A stretch of DNA of 64,000 nt, taken from the NCBI GenBank assembly GCA_903875575.1, contig CAIQWJ010000097.1, positions 62,001-126,000 of the forward strand. Direction: 5' to 3'. This stretch comes from an uncultured Acidobacteriia bacterium. Lineage in GTDB: Bacteria; Acidobacteriota; Terriglobia; Bryobacterales; Bryobacteraceae. Shown here one piece after another: positions 25,080 through 34,342 of the stretch. Numbering within the stretch: the stretch's first letter is position 1; each line of letters opens with the position of its first letter. The position numbers and the translations under genes were made by a program. The notes beneath the pieces are model-generated. The model was not told where the DNA came from, made no database searches, and saw only the letters and a program-made list of their open reading frames with translations.

Positions 25080-26816
25080 ATGAGGGCGCGGAGATTCCGA
25101 CGCATTATCGGCAGCTACCCGTGCGGACTCTCGTTCCGCCTCGCCGCCACTCTCGCCCTGCTCCTCGCCACCTCCTGCAATCTTCCCGCCGCGGACCAGT
25201 GGATTCGCGCAAAACTTGGCCCCTTTGAAACCGTCACCAACGACGGTCGCACCACCGCCGTCCAGTCACTCAGCCAGTTTGAACAGTTTCGCTATGCGCT
25301 CGGTGTGGCGATGGGCCAGCCGGATTTGCGGCTCGACCCTGCACTCCGCATCATCGTCTTCCGCAACGCAAAGGACATGGAAGCCCAGGGCTGCGAAGGC
25401 GTCCACATGGGCCGCGACCACCTTATGGCCTGCGCCACCTCAGGCGGCCAGCTTGCCCCCGCCATGGTGCGCGAACTCACCCGCCGACTGCTCGAAACCA
25501 ACTTCACAGGCATCCCCCCGGCCACCGAACGCGCGCTCGAAACCTTCTTTAGCACCGTGCAATCGAACGCGGTCAAAGTTACCTGGGGTGCACCGCCGCC
25601 TGAAGCCGAGCGCACGCGCGACTGGGCCCTTCTCCACCGTCTGATCACGCAACCGGAAACGCCCGGCCGCGCCCACATCTACCTCCACAATCTCGCCACC
25701 GGCATGGATTCCAACGGTGCCATTCGAAGCCTGGGCGAAGACGTGCAGAAGTTCAATGCCGAAGTGGACCGCTACTTCGCCGCAGGCGTCTTCGCCGCCG
25801 TTCAGGCACCCAACCGCCCCCTGAATCCCGACCGCGATTTCGTGACCAATATTCTGACCGCTGAAGAAGGTCAACTCGCCCACGCCGATCTCCTCGGCCC
25901 CAACGCGGAAGCCGAGTACCTCGCCCTCCTGAAAGCGGATAAGCGCCGCGCCGAAGCCAACGAAGGCCTGGGCTTCCTCGCTCTCCGTGCAGGCGATGAG
26001 ACGAAAGCCGGTAACTATTTCACCGAAGCATGCAAGGCCGGCTCCCATAACGTAGTAGCCCTCACAGCCTACGGCAAATACGAGCGCCATTACGATGTTG
26101 CCATTGACGCTCTGAAGCAGGCCCTGACCATCGACCCCAAATACGCGCCAGCCCACTGGGAACTTGGCGACAAATACGACGACCCCAGGCAGCGCCTCGC
26201 CGAATGGAAGACCGCCCTCACCCTTTCTCCCCACAACGTGGATTGGTGGGTGACGTACGCCCGCCTCAATGAAGGCCAGAAGCAATGGGCTGAAGCCGGA
26301 CGCGCCTGGCTGGCAGCGTCGCAGGCCACAACCGATCCCGCGAAGCGCGAACAGTATCTCCAGGCGCGCACTATGATCGAACAGCAGCGCCTCGACGACG
26401 AAGCAGCCATCAAGCGACGCGACGTCGAAGCAAAAGCCGCCGAAATCGAACGGTTGAAAGCCGAAGCCCGCAAGGAAATCGCCGACGTGGAAGCGCGGGC
26501 TAACGCCCTGAATACGAAGAAAGGAGACAACGCCCCTGTCGTCGATTGGTGGGAAGACGCTGAAGCTCTGTCGTTGAACGGCACTCTCACGCGGGTCGAT
26601 TGCCTCGGCAAACAGATGCATCTCCAGGTGAAAGAGGCGAACGGTGCCGTTCGCGTCCTGCTGGTTGTAGATCATTCCGGCATCAGCGTGACCGGTGGCG
26701 AAGTGAAATTCGCCTGCGGAGTGCAGAAGCCACGCGCCGTAATGGTTCACTACAAGCCACTGAAAACTCCCGCCGCCGGAATCTACGGCGAAGTCATCGG
26801 CTTCGAGTATAAATAG
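25080..26816 (+). CDS. Secreted TPR-containing protein
   Basis: The 578-residue protein has a signal peptide (about residues 18-38, ending LLLATSCNLPAAD, a weak lipobox). A DUF1570-like region comes first, then TPR units around 290-420 (ANEGLGFLALRAGDETKAGNYF, YAPAHWELGDKYDDP). A coiled-coil stretch near 440-475 is rich in Ala, Glu, Lys and Arg. A C-terminal beta domain (LNGTLTRVDCLGKQMHLQV) ends the protein. Its job is unknown, but it is probably a periplasmic scaffold. The sulfatase gene starts 5 bases later. Confidence 0.75.
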   Translation: MRARRFRRIIGSYPCGLSFRLAATLALLLATSCNLPAADQWIRAKLGPFETVTNDGRTTAVQSLSQFEQFRYALGVAMGQPDLRLDPALRIIVFRNAKDMEAQGCEGVHMGRDHLMACATSGGQLAPAMVRELTRRLLETNFTGIPPATERALETFFSTVQSNAVKVTWGAPPPEAERTRDWALLHRLITQPETPGRAHIYLHNLATGMDSNGAIRSLGEDVQKFNAEVDRYFAAGVFAAVQAPNRPLNPDRDFVTNILTAEEGQLAHADLLGPNAEAEYLALLKADKRRAEANEGLGFLALRAGDETKAGNYFTEACKAGSHNVVALTAYGKYERHYDVAIDALKQALTIDPKYAPAHWELGDKYDDPRQRLAEWKTALTLSPHNVDWWVTYARLNEGQKQWAEAGRAWLAASQATTDPAKREQYLQARTMIEQQRLDDEAAIKRRDVEAKAAEIERLKAEARKEIADVEARANALNTKKGDNAPVVDWWEDAEALSLNGTLTRVDCLGKQMHLQVKEANGAVRVLLVVDHSGISVTGGEVKFACGVQKPRAVMVHYKPLKTPAAGIYGEVIGFEYK

Positions 26817-26821
26817 TCCTT

Positions 26822-28378
26822 ATGGCTTCCCGCATCACCCGACGTTCCGCCCTCGCAGGTCTCGCAGCCGCCCCCACTGTACTGTCCGAATCGGTTGCCG
26901 CGCAGACACGAACCCCGCGCAAACCCAACTTTCTTTTCATTCTGGCGGACGACCACGCGGGCTACGTCCTCGGCTGCGACGGCAACCGCATGGCGAGCAC
27001 GCCGAACCTGGATCGTCTGGCCAGCGAAGGCACGCGCTTCGCCGCGCACCACTGCAATTCGCCGGTCTGTACGCCCTCCAGACAGTCCATTTTGACCGGC
27101 CAGATGCCCCATGCCGCAGGCGTAACGGTACTCACCACCGCGCTCTCTCAGGACAAGCCAACCCTTGCCAAACAGTTCCAGCAAGCCGGCTACAGCACCG
27201 CCGTCTTCGGCAAGATGCACTTCAACCATCCGGGTGAACCGGGGTTGCACGGCTTCGATATCGCGAAGACCGAAGACCAGATCGCGAAGGACTGGCGAGC
27301 AAACGTCAAACCCCATCCCCTGCCCGCCGGCGTCAAAACAAAACCCACGTGGCAGCCCTTCAAAGACCCTGCGCGCATCTGGCTCAATGCCGAAAAACTG
27401 CCGTATCCTCGTTTCGACGCCGACATGACCGGCACGTATATCGGCGGCCAGGCCATCGACTATCTGGAGCAGCACACCCCCGACAAAACCGGCGGCAAGC
27501 CCTTCGCCCTCTGGACCAGTTTTCAGGAGCCGCACTCCCCTTACGATTTTCCAGCCGAAGACCGCGCCCGCTTCGACCCCGCGCGCTTCCCCGTGCCGCG
27601 CGTGGGTCCAGAAGACGCCTGGCAGATTCCCCTCATCTTCCGCGACCTGACTGATGATGAAAAACGCGGCATCATCGCAGCCTATTACACCTCCGTCGCG
27701 TTTCTGGATCGCAACGTGGGCCGGGTCCTTGACGCTTTGAAACGCCTGAATCTGGAAGAGGACACCTTCGTGATTTACATGGCGGATCACGGCTATGACC
27801 TCGGCCAGCACGGTCGCTTCGAAAAGCACTGCGGCTACGAACCATCCCTCCGTATCCCGCTCATCATGCGCTACCCCGGCAAAGTCCGCCGCGGCGTTGT
27901 AAACGATCTGACGGAGCATATCGACGTCCCGGCCACCATCGTCGACATGCTGGGCTTACCCGCGCTGCCCGTGCTGCATGGCCAAAGTCTTCGACCCTAT
28001 CTGGAAGGCCGCACCATGGCAAAACCCCGCGACCACATCTTCAGCGAATACCTGGAAAACGAGGAAGCCTTCATCAAGACGAAGGAGTGGAAATATATTT
28101 TCTGTTCCGGCCGGCGTGCGCGGCAGGATGGCTACGAAACGGACAGGCCAACTCCCGGGCGCTATCGGCGGTTATACAACCTGCAGAATGATCCCGGCGA
28201 GTTCACTGACGTAGCAGCAAAGCATCCGGAAATTGTCGACAAACTCTCCGCCATGATGCTGGCACGCTTTCGCGCCACCCATCCGGAACGCGCAGCCGAA
28301 CCGTCCGGCGCAAGCCGCGATGAAGCCCTTGAGTTTTATCTGAAACCGCGCGACGCGCCGCCGATCAAAGCTGCTTAG
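26822..28378 (+). CDS. Tat-exported sulfatase
   Basis: The 518-residue protein opens with a twin-arginine signal (ITRRSALAGLAAAP). The sulfatase fold is clear: FILADDHAGYVLG (metal-binding Asp pair) and VCTPSRQSILTG, where C83 within C-x-P-x-R should become formylglycine. DHGYDLGQHG supplies further metal ligands. It likely removes sulfate from carbohydrates or aryl esters in the periplasm. Tat export fits folding and cysteine modification in the cytoplasm. A formylglycine-generating enzyme is not encoded in this window. Confidence 0.92.
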   Translation: MASRITRRSALAGLAAAPTVLSESVAAQTRTPRKPNFLFILADDHAGYVLGCDGNRMASTPNLDRLASEGTRFAAHHCNSPVCTPSRQSILTGQMPHAAGVTVLTTALSQDKPTLAKQFQQAGYSTAVFGKMHFNHPGEPGLHGFDIAKTEDQIAKDWRANVKPHPLPAGVKTKPTWQPFKDPARIWLNAEKLPYPRFDADMTGTYIGGQAIDYLEQHTPDKTGGKPFALWTSFQEPHSPYDFPAEDRARFDPARFPVPRVGPEDAWQIPLIFRDLTDDEKRGIIAAYYTSVAFLDRNVGRVLDALKRLNLEEDTFVIYMADHGYDLGQHGRFEKHCGYEPSLRIPLIMRYPGKVRRGVVNDLTEHIDVPATIVDMLGLPALPVLHGQSLRPYLEGRTMAKPRDHIFSEYLENEEAFIKTKEWKYIFCSGRRARQDGYETDRPTPGRYRRLYNLQNDPGEFTDVAAKHPEIVDKLSAMMLARFRATHPERAAEPSGASRDEALEFYLKPRDAPPIKAA

Positions 28379-29001
28379 GGTTTCTGCTCGGGTGCCGCGT
28401 ACTTCGCGCCCAGCGCACCGCCAGCCGCGCACAGGCCGGTGACCATCGCGAATACCATCACCATCACCATCAGCAGCATCGCGCCCAGCGCGGTTGGATT
28501 GTTGATGAATTCCGACATGCGCGGGTCCTGCTTCACCATCTGATCCAGCACGTCGCGCCCTGAAGACGAGACCATCGTCAGCGAAAATACTACGGCCATG
28601 CTGACAAACGCGAACAGCCCCGTCAGAAAACCCAGTCGGGCGCCCGCCGTCACACTCAGTCTCCAGCCAGTCAACCGCCGGTACATCTTGACCCCGCCCC
28701 AGCCCGCCAGCAGCCACCAGACAAAGAACAGATAATTCACCACCGGCAGCATTTCAATCAGCATGATGCCCAGCGACATCAGAAACGCTACGCGCAGCGC
28801 AATGGGATTGCCAAAGCCGATCGGCATTGGCGGGAGAGGAACGACGACTGTCGCCGCCACGGGCGTGGGCGGTGGCTCCGGCGCGATCTCTTCCTGCTCC
28901 GCCGTGGTTAGTTCGCGAACAGGACGACCACATCGGTGACAAAAGCGCGCGTTCTCAACAAGAATCGCGCCGCACGTACATTTTTCCAGAAGTTCGGGCA
29001 T
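28375..29001 (-). CDS. Zinc-ribbon membrane protein
   Basis: The 208-residue protein begins with a CxC...CxxC zinc ribbon (CTCGAI...CHRCGRP, residues 8-27), followed by a Pro/Glu-rich linker and four or five hydrophobic helices from about residue 70. It resembles hypothetical DUF4199-like membrane proteins, without a firm match. Its end overlaps the sulfatase stop by four bases, tail to tail. Confidence 0.7.
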   Translation of the reverse strand: MPELLEKCTCGAILVENARFCHRCGRPVRELTTAEQEEIAPEPPPTPVAATVVVPLPPMPIGFGNPIALRVAFLMSLGIMLIEMLPVVNYLFFVWWLLAGWGGVKMYRRLTGWRLSVTAGARLGFLTGLFAFVSMAVVFSLTMVSSSGRDVLDQMVKQDPRMSEFINNPTALGAMLLMVMVMVFAMVTGLCAAGGALGAKYAAPEQKP

Positions 29002-29031
29002 GAGGTGCGCCCGTCAGCAACGGGCACAGTT

Positions 29032-29562
29032 TTAGTTTGACTCACGCCCTCCGATGGCCGCGATATCGATGTGTGTCTCCCCGTCGTTTTCGGAAATTGC
29101 GAGAATGCGTCGAATACTGCCATCCATGAATTCGATGCGAGCCGATTGGTCCTTCTCGTTGACGACCATGACGCTCGGAAGCTGCTTCCGGTAATACGCC
29201 ACTACGCGGGAGGCCGGGTCCTTCGTGCGCAGCTCGGCACCGACGAGCGAGACAATCCTGTCCGAGTTCCCGTCCTTCGAGTTCCACTCGAAATTAGCCC
29301 CTCCGGAATCCCTCACCCGGTAGGCGCCCGGATAAACCGGGATGCCGGAGCCCGACGAACCCATGTTCTCCCGGGCCCGAATCTTAAGGCGGCCCGCCGG
29401 AGTATCGATCGCCACATCAGCCCCGTTCGAGCCGTCATTGCTGTGGACGCGCACCGTTCGGGTCACGATCACACCAGCCACCAGCAACAGAAGAAACACC
29501 ACCATTCCGGTGAACAGCAGCCGGGATATAATGCCTCCGCGGCGGAAATCCTGACGAGCCAT
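29032..29562 (-). CDS. Single-pass membrane protein with exported domain
   Basis: A strong GGAGAGGAGG five bases before ATG 29562 fixes the start and rules out upstream ATGs at 29619 and 29583. The 176-residue protein has one membrane helix (residues 14-33) and an exported domain with YPGAYRVRDSGG and VVAYYRKQLPS, a pattern seen in uncharacterised proteins that follow DUF-type anchors. No enzyme motif is seen. It is transcribed upstream of the zinc-ribbon gene and may share its transcript. Confidence 0.72.
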   Translation of the reverse strand: MARQDFRRGGIISRLLFTGMVVFLLLLVAGVIVTRTVRVHSNDGSNGADVAIDTPAGRLKIRARENMGSSGSGIPVYPGAYRVRDSGGANFEWNSKDGNSDRIVSLVGAELRTKDPASRVVAYYRKQLPSVMVVNEKDQSARIEFMDGSIRRILAISENDGETHIDIAAIGGRESN

Positions 29563-29641
29563 ACAAACCTCCTCTCCGATCATACGGACCCGCCCGTCCC
29601 CGGGTTCACAGAATCTCAACCTTCATGGTAGCTTTTCTCTG

Positions 29642-30625
29642 ATGGATCAAATCACTGTAATTGTCCTCGGCGGCGCCCCGAATGGCCCCAGCCCGGAACC
29701 CGCCCTCCAGCGCCTGAGCGAACTCGGCCCCGGCATCAATATCAGACACGTCGATAAGGCCGGGGACATCGGCCCGGATCTCGCCGACGCCCGCGTCCTG
29801 TTTCAATGGGCCGGCAATCGCGAAGAATTGAAGCGGGTCCTCGCCGGCGCGCCGAAACTCGAGTGGATTCACGGCCGCTACGCCGGGCTCGACGCCATCC
29901 TCTGCCCCGAACTGATCGAAAGCCCGGTGCCACTGACCAATGGACGCGGTTCCTTCAGCCAGTCGCTCGGCGAATGGGTCATGTGCGGTGCGCTCTACTT
30001 CGCGAAGGACCTGCCGCGCATGCTGCGAGCCAAAACCGAGCATCGCTGGATCAACTTCGACGTACTGGAACTCAGCACGCAGACCATGGGCATAGTTGGC
30101 CACGGCGATATCGGTCGCGCCATTGCCCGCCGTGCCAGGGCGTTCGGGATGAAGGTCCTCGCCTTGCGCCGAGACGTTTCCCCGCGCCCTGGCGACGAAG
30201 ATATCGATCAGGTTTTCGCTAACGCCGATCTTCACTCCATGCTGCCGCTTTGCGATTACGTGGTGGCCGCCGCCCCGCTCACTCCACAAACCCGCCACAT
30301 GCTGAGCACGTCGGAATTCGCCCTGATGAAGCCGACCGCCATCGTGATGAACGTCGGACGTGGTCCGGTGATCGACGAAGCCGCCATCATAGAGGCTCTG
30401 CGTGCAAAGCAGATTCGCGGCGCGGCGCTCGACGTCTTCGAAGTGGAACCTCTGCCCGCCGAAAGCCCGCTCTGGGACATGGACAACGTGCTGATTTCGT
30501 ATCACACAGCGGACCACACGAAGGACTGGCTGAACGACGCGGTCAATCTGTTCCTGGAGCAGTTTGCCCTCTGGCGCAATGGCCAGCCATTGAAGAACGT
30601 CGTCGACAAACGCGCCGGCTACTAG
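29642..30625 (+). CDS. D-2-hydroxyacid dehydrogenase family protein
   Basis: The 327-residue NAD(P)-dependent oxidoreductase has the Rossmann motif GIVGHGDIGRAIA (about 149-161). The catalytic trio appears as R in MNVGRGPVIDE, E in FEVEPLPAESPLW and H in YHTADHT. Such enzymes interconvert 2-ketoacids and D-2-hydroxyacids (glyoxylate, hydroxypyruvate, phosphoglycerate). The substrate cannot be told from the sequence. Length is typical, and there is no ACT domain, so it is not full SerA. Confidence 0.88.
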   Translation: MDQITVIVLGGAPNGPSPEPALQRLSELGPGINIRHVDKAGDIGPDLADARVLFQWAGNREELKRVLAGAPKLEWIHGRYAGLDAILCPELIESPVPLTNGRGSFSQSLGEWVMCGALYFAKDLPRMLRAKTEHRWINFDVLELSTQTMGIVGHGDIGRAIARRARAFGMKVLALRRDVSPRPGDEDIDQVFANADLHSMLPLCDYVVAAAPLTPQTRHMLSTSEFALMKPTAIVMNVGRGPVIDEAAIIEALRAKQIRGAALDVFEVEPLPAESPLWDMDNVLISYHTADHTKDWLNDAVNLFLEQFALWRNGQPLKNVVDKRAGY

Positions 30626-30632
30626 AGCAGCG

Positions 30633-30685
30633 TAGGGCCAGGGCTTTTGCCCTGCCGCGGGGCTTCGGCCCCGCGCGCCCCCACC
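30633..30685. repeat. GC-rich dispersed hairpin repeat (single copy)
   Basis: The stretch just after the dehydrogenase gene reads GGCTTTTGCCC then GGGGCTTCGGCCCCG, which can fold into strong stem-loops. It matches the unit that is tandemly repeated at 44557-44647, in the same post-gene position. It has no T-run, so it is not a standard terminator. Confidence 0.6.
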
Positions 30686-30822
30686 GGCATTTCACCCGCA
30701 CTACGCGCCAAACCGCCGATTTCTCTCCCGTTTTTCCACCATGCGCCGCTCCCGGCACGGACCCTGTTGGGCCCCCATCCCGGACGCATTTCGAACTTTT
30801 GTGGTCTGCCCGCTGCCTGCGG

Positions 30823-31069
30823 TCACCGCGCGGTTGGTTCAACGTGAATCGGCACATGCACTGGCGTGAACGCTGCCCCTTCGATGCGCAATTGAAACGA
30901 TGCGCAATTGAAACGTGCCCACCAGAAGGCCGGAAAATGGAAAGTTGCCGGACGAATCATAGCTTGCCTGCGAAACCTGGTTTTGGGCTGCGTCCAGCAA
31001 AAAGATCTTCGCGCCGCCGAACGGTGGGCGTCCAACCGAATCGCTCAATTGGCCCCCGACGTTACTCAC
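30823..31069 (-). pseudogene. Tail fragment of a carboxypeptidase-regulatory-like domain protein
   Basis: On the minus strand this region reads GGAKIFLLDAAQNQVSQ, SGNFPFSGLLVGTFQLRI, the pattern of a CarboxypepD_reg/Cna-B-like domain. The frame is then lost. A 16-bp sequence (GATGCGCAATTGAAAC on plus) is duplicated in tandem at 30883-30898 and 30899-30914. Removing one copy restores GTFQLRIEGAAFTPVHVP and a stop at 30823. The rest of the gene upstream is gone; the neighbouring plus-strand gene occupies that DNA. Confidence 0.65.
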
Positions 31070-31150
31070 GACGATGGTGCGCGCGTCGTCGTCGAAACGG
31101 GAGTGACGTGCGATATCCTGCCAGGAGACAGAACGCCTATTCCTATTGGG

Positions 31151-31937
31151 ATGCCGATTCGGAGCGTGACTGAAGTTAAGGAAAGTGGCGAAACCTTCTA
31201 TTTCGGTTATCCGGCTATGGCTCCGAATTCGCGTTGTCGGTTCTTCGGGCCCAGTACCGCAATCTGGCGTAAGTCTGAAACTGACGGTTTGCTACTCGCG
31301 ATCCTCGATCACGCGCTGGCACGAAAGGACGCGACTTTCGAAGACTTGGTCGCAGCTGAGAATTATCTGATTAACACCGATGCGAGGTGGAAAACTCCAG
31401 CAGGTCGGGATCAGATTTCGGGGCAACTTCAGTTTCGCTGGTTACAACTCCTCAATCGCGCTGTTTGGATTGGAAGGGTTCCATGACGATCAGCCTCTGG
31501 TCCGGTCCTGGATACTGAACCACGGAGAACTGATTGACGAATTCGGTCCCTCTGAAGAATGGTCTGTGCCCACCCGACATTTTTGGCACGTTTACGAGTC
31601 GAACAATGCAATGCCATGGGCGGAGGAACTGGCGTGGTTTGTCGCTAATCTTCCAGTGCAGCACGATGAATGCGAAACCACTTGCATTCTGGCCGGCTAT
31701 ATCCAGGACCGGATCCTCCAGTATTGGACACGGTTTCCATTTGGCCCTCACATCGGCGAAGCGCTTACGAAGGCTGGTGACAATCTCCCGCAAGTGGACC
31801 CCACGAGTTGCGACAAGGACGATCTCAAGCTTTTGGCCTGCATCCGAGACAGCTTGTCCAGGGTCACGCATCCTTTGAAACGGGATATTTTGAAATCTCT
31901 CGGCGAAATAGAGCGCGCGTGCTCTATTTCCAAATAG
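31151..31937 (+). pseudogene. Hypothetical gene broken by a frameshift
   Basis: Two frames join into one plausible protein. The first runs through FYFGYPAMAPNSRCRFFGPS and LVAAENYLINTDARW to about 31415. The second continues RGNFSFAGYNSSIALFGLEG to a stop at 31937. Deleting one T of the TTT near 31416 would give a continuous DQIRGNFSFAGYN. The 5' end is unclear (ATG 31151 is the most conservative start), and the upstream DNA overlaps the remnant on the other strand. I do not recognise the family. Confidence 0.55.
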
Positions 31938-31971
31938 GCGTATGCGGATCGTCTTGTTTCCTCCCTAACCC

Positions 31972-32084
31972 GAATTCGAACTGGCCCCCCGCTTGCTCTC
32001 CTGACCGCGTGCACAACACACACAGGCCCGGAGCACCGCGAATCCATCCCTGCTTGTAAACCCCCGCAACGCTGTTAACCTCCT
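31972..32084. repeat. 113-bp direct repeat, copy 1
   Basis: It matches 34065-34177 in the same orientation over 113 bases with only a handful of mismatches. The shared core includes TTGCTCTCCTGACCGCGTGC and CCCCCGCAACGCTGTTAACC. It lies between the broken gene at 31151 and hicA. There is no transposase or inverted terminal repeat. Confidence 0.85.
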
Positions 32085-32448
32085 GCGGATCGTGCGCGGG
32101 CCTCCGCATCTCACGGCGGTCGACGTTGATGAACTTGATGCCGCCATCGCAGCGGGCCGACTTCCGGTTCGGACCAACGATCTCTTCTGGACATCGGTAT
32201 ACGTGGACAATCTTCTCGGTGCCAGTGCAGTGAGTGCTCTGATGCGCTCCGAGCCGCGGATGGAGACTTGGCTTTCGTCGGTCGGGTCCGACCACAAATC
32301 CTCGCTTGTAACGGATTGATTTTGGCTAGGGCGGGGCGGGTGCCGTGGATGGAAATAGCTCGCCCCGCCGTCATGAAGACGAGTTCTGTGGCCAATTGGC
32401 TCCTGTCAGGCAGGACGCGAATGACCTCAGCGCACTCATCTACTGAGG
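32085..32448. other. Intergenic stretch upstream of hicA, no convincing gene
   Basis: A 75-codon frame (32092-32319) and antisense frames exist, but none shows a ribosome site or a recognisable motif. The stretch is probably non-coding, or the remains of a lost gene. Confidence 0.35.
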
Positions 32449-32462
32449 TACCGTATGCGGTA
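32449..32462 (+). promoter_or_regulatory. Palindrome at the hicAB promoter
   Basis: TACCG-TATG-CGGTA is an inverted repeat overlapping the first possible hicA ATG (32455). TATCAT just after it resembles a -10 box, which would place the true hicA start at 32503. HicB-type proteins repress at such sites, so an operator role is likely but inferred. Confidence 0.4.
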
Positions 32463-32502
32463 TCATATTCTCGTGTCCGCAGCCGGTAAGACTCTCCTGA
32501 AG

Positions 32503-32751
32503 ATGCGCAGAACTCAAACCGGGTGGCGCATCGATGAGTTGCAGTCCGTGGCGGAGGAAAATGGTGTTGGCTGGCGAAAACCAGGTCACGGCGGCAGCCA
32601 CGTGATTTTCAGCGCCTCTCGAGTTCGCGAAATTGTATCGGTTCCGGCGAAGCGCCCGATTAAGCCGGTTTACATAAAGCAGTTTCTGGCGCTGATCGAC
32701 AATGCAGTAGAGGTGAAGCAGGATGAGAACAAAAACAAATCGAAGCCTTGA
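32503..32751 (+). CDS. hicA: HicA-type mRNA interferase toxin
   Basis: From ATG 32503 the protein has 82 residues, the HicA size. An ATG at 32455 would add 16 residues that look unlike the family and overlap a palindrome. The core VAEENGVGWRKPGHGGSHVIF carries the catalytic His in GGSH, and VPAKRPIKPVYIKQFLALI is the usual C-terminal half. HicA uses a dsRNA-binding-like fold to cut mRNA. It overlaps hicB by 29 bases. Confidence 0.85.
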   Translation: MRRTQTGWRIDELQSVAEENGVGWRKPGHGGSHVIFSASRVREIVSVPAKRPIKPVYIKQFLALIDNAVEVKQDENKNKSKP

Positions 32752-33100
32752 CGCTTACCAGTTCACCGTTCGCCCACTATCTGACGAAGAGGGTGGCGGC
32801 TACCTCGTGGAGTATCCCGATATCCCCGGCTGCATGTCCGACGGCGAGACCATAGCGGAAGCAATCGCCAACGGCAGGGAAGCCTTGCGCGACTGCGTTG
32901 CCGTTTTCCAGGAGTCCGGACGGAAGGTCCCGAAGCCCGATATTGAGGCTGCACAATGGCGTCAACGATTACCTCGGACGCTTTACTCAAAACTGACTGC
33001 TCAGGCCGAGAATGAAGGAGTGAGTATTAACAGCTTCGTGACCGCGATTATCGCCGAGGCTATAGGAGCCAGGCAGGCGCTCACTGTGAGACGCCGCTAA
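32723..33100 (+). CDS. hicB: HicB-type antitoxin with ribbon-helix-helix
   Basis: The 125-residue protein has the HicB partial RNase-H-like fold: GGGYLVEYPDIPGCMSDGET, then EALRDCVAVFQESG. It ends in a ribbon-helix-helix (RTLYSKLTAQAENEGVSINS) for DNA binding. It neutralises HicA and likely represses the operon. It is intact although the genes on both sides are broken. Confidence 0.9.
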   Translation: MRTKTNRSLDAYQFTVRPLSDEEGGGYLVEYPDIPGCMSDGETIAEAIANGREALRDCVAVFQESGRKVPKPDIEAAQWRQRLPRTLYSKLTAQAENEGVSINSFVTAIIAEAIGARQALTVRRR

Positions 33101-33201
33101 GGACCGCCTCCAACTCATTGCAAGTCGTTGGACAAAAGTCGCTCCCATCACAGGGCGCTGTGGGGGGGCAGGCCAGAGCAGCGGGGAGAGAATAGTAGAG
33201 T

Positions 33202-33622
33202 ATGCCCTCTCAGGCACTCAATCAATTGTCCGACTACCTGGTTCGACTCGCACGGAAAAGCCTCGACGCCGGAGATGAGTTTCGCCCGTTTGGCGCTATC
33301 GTTGATCGAGAAGGCAACTCCAGTACCTGTCTGCGGACGACGCATCGGGAAGTACGGACTTCCCGACACACATTGATATTCTCAAAGAATACCTTCGACA
33401 GGCTTCTGGAGATGGTCAAACTCGTGCGGCCGGCGTTTGCTTCGATGTGATTCTGCATGGTGAGGGCAACTCCAGGCACGAGGCGATTCAATGCAGTCTT
33501 GAGCATGCTGACGGTGAGGCGATCGAGCACTTCACACCGTATTCGAAGACGGATTCCGGTGTCTTAGTGTATGGCAAGGCCTTCACTGGTGATCGCCTGC
33601 GCGAGATCTTTGGTTTTGCCGA
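33202..33622 (+). pseudogene. Small hypothetical gene broken by a frameshift
   Basis: The frame opens MPSQALNQLSDYLVRLARKS and reads through FRPFGAIVDREG to about 33312, then continues in another frame as LQYLSADDASGSTDFPTH, EYLRQASGDG and VILHGEGNSRHEAIQCSLEH, down to YGKAFTG near 33590. Adding one A to the AA at about 33316 gives a continuous EGKLQYL. The 3' end is uncertain because the frame runs into the next gene. The family is not recognised. Confidence 0.55.
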
Positions 33623-34045
33623 TTTGGTTCTCACGCTTGAAGGTCAGGTGGCTGTTTGCTCGCCGACCCTAACGCAGTTAGAGGCCGCAGTCGACTCACT
33701 GACACCCCAAGGCGGTCCGGGATTTCTAATTCTGCAAGGTTCCGCTCAGGATTACGCGCAAGCCGCTGGAGGGATGGGCGGTTTAGTGCGGAATGGCGCG
33801 AGTATTCGAGCCGAGAGTTCCGGCATTGGGTTGCATGCTTGGTATGCGATGGCGTCACAGCAGAGGTCGAGATTAAGACGAACGGCTGCGTCGTAACCGT
33901 CCGCGAGAACGAGGTTCTGGCGGGTTACGACGTGAAGTCAATTCTGGCAGCGTTTGCGCAGGGGAAGGACAGGCCAGGGCAATACCTTTGGCGCGATACT
34001 ACCTCTAAGTTTGCCGACAACGTTCCGAAAGGAATTCCAACGTAG
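33600..34045 (+). pseudogene. Small hypothetical (immunity-protein-like) gene broken by a frameshift
   Basis: The first frame reads VCSPTLTQLEAAVDSLTPQG, GPGFLILQGSAQDYAQAAGG. The second continues DGRFSAEWREYSSREFRHWV to a stop at 34045. Adding one G to the GGG at 33771-33773 joins them perfectly as AAGGDGRFSAEW. The size and alternating pattern recall small immunity-type proteins (Imm1-like), but this is a weak resemblance. The start codon could not be fixed. Confidence 0.5.
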
Positions 34046-34064
34046 GACCATCCTCCCCCAAACC

Positions 34065-34177
34065 GGCTTCGAATTGGCCCCCCGCTTGCTCTCCTGACCG
34101 CGTGCAAAACACACACAGGCCCGGAGCACCCCGAATCCATCCCTCCTTGTAAACCCCCGCAACGCTGTTAACCTCCT
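34065..34177. repeat. 113-bp direct repeat, copy 2
   Basis: This is the second copy of the element at 31972-32084, in the same orientation. It lies just after the last broken gene and before an intact dehydrogenase. The two copies bracket about 2 kb holding hicAB and two broken genes. Confidence 0.85.
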
Positions 34178-34342
34178 CCAAATCCGCCAGTTACCTCTTT
34201 TCCCCCCTCATTCGCCGCTCCGGGCCTGGCTACACCCAGGCCCATTCTGCCCTCCTTTTACCTGCCTGGGCCGACAGGATTCTGTCATAACCGCCAAATT
34301 CCTGGCGCATCCCAGCCCGCTCCTGAGCGACAATAGATCCTT

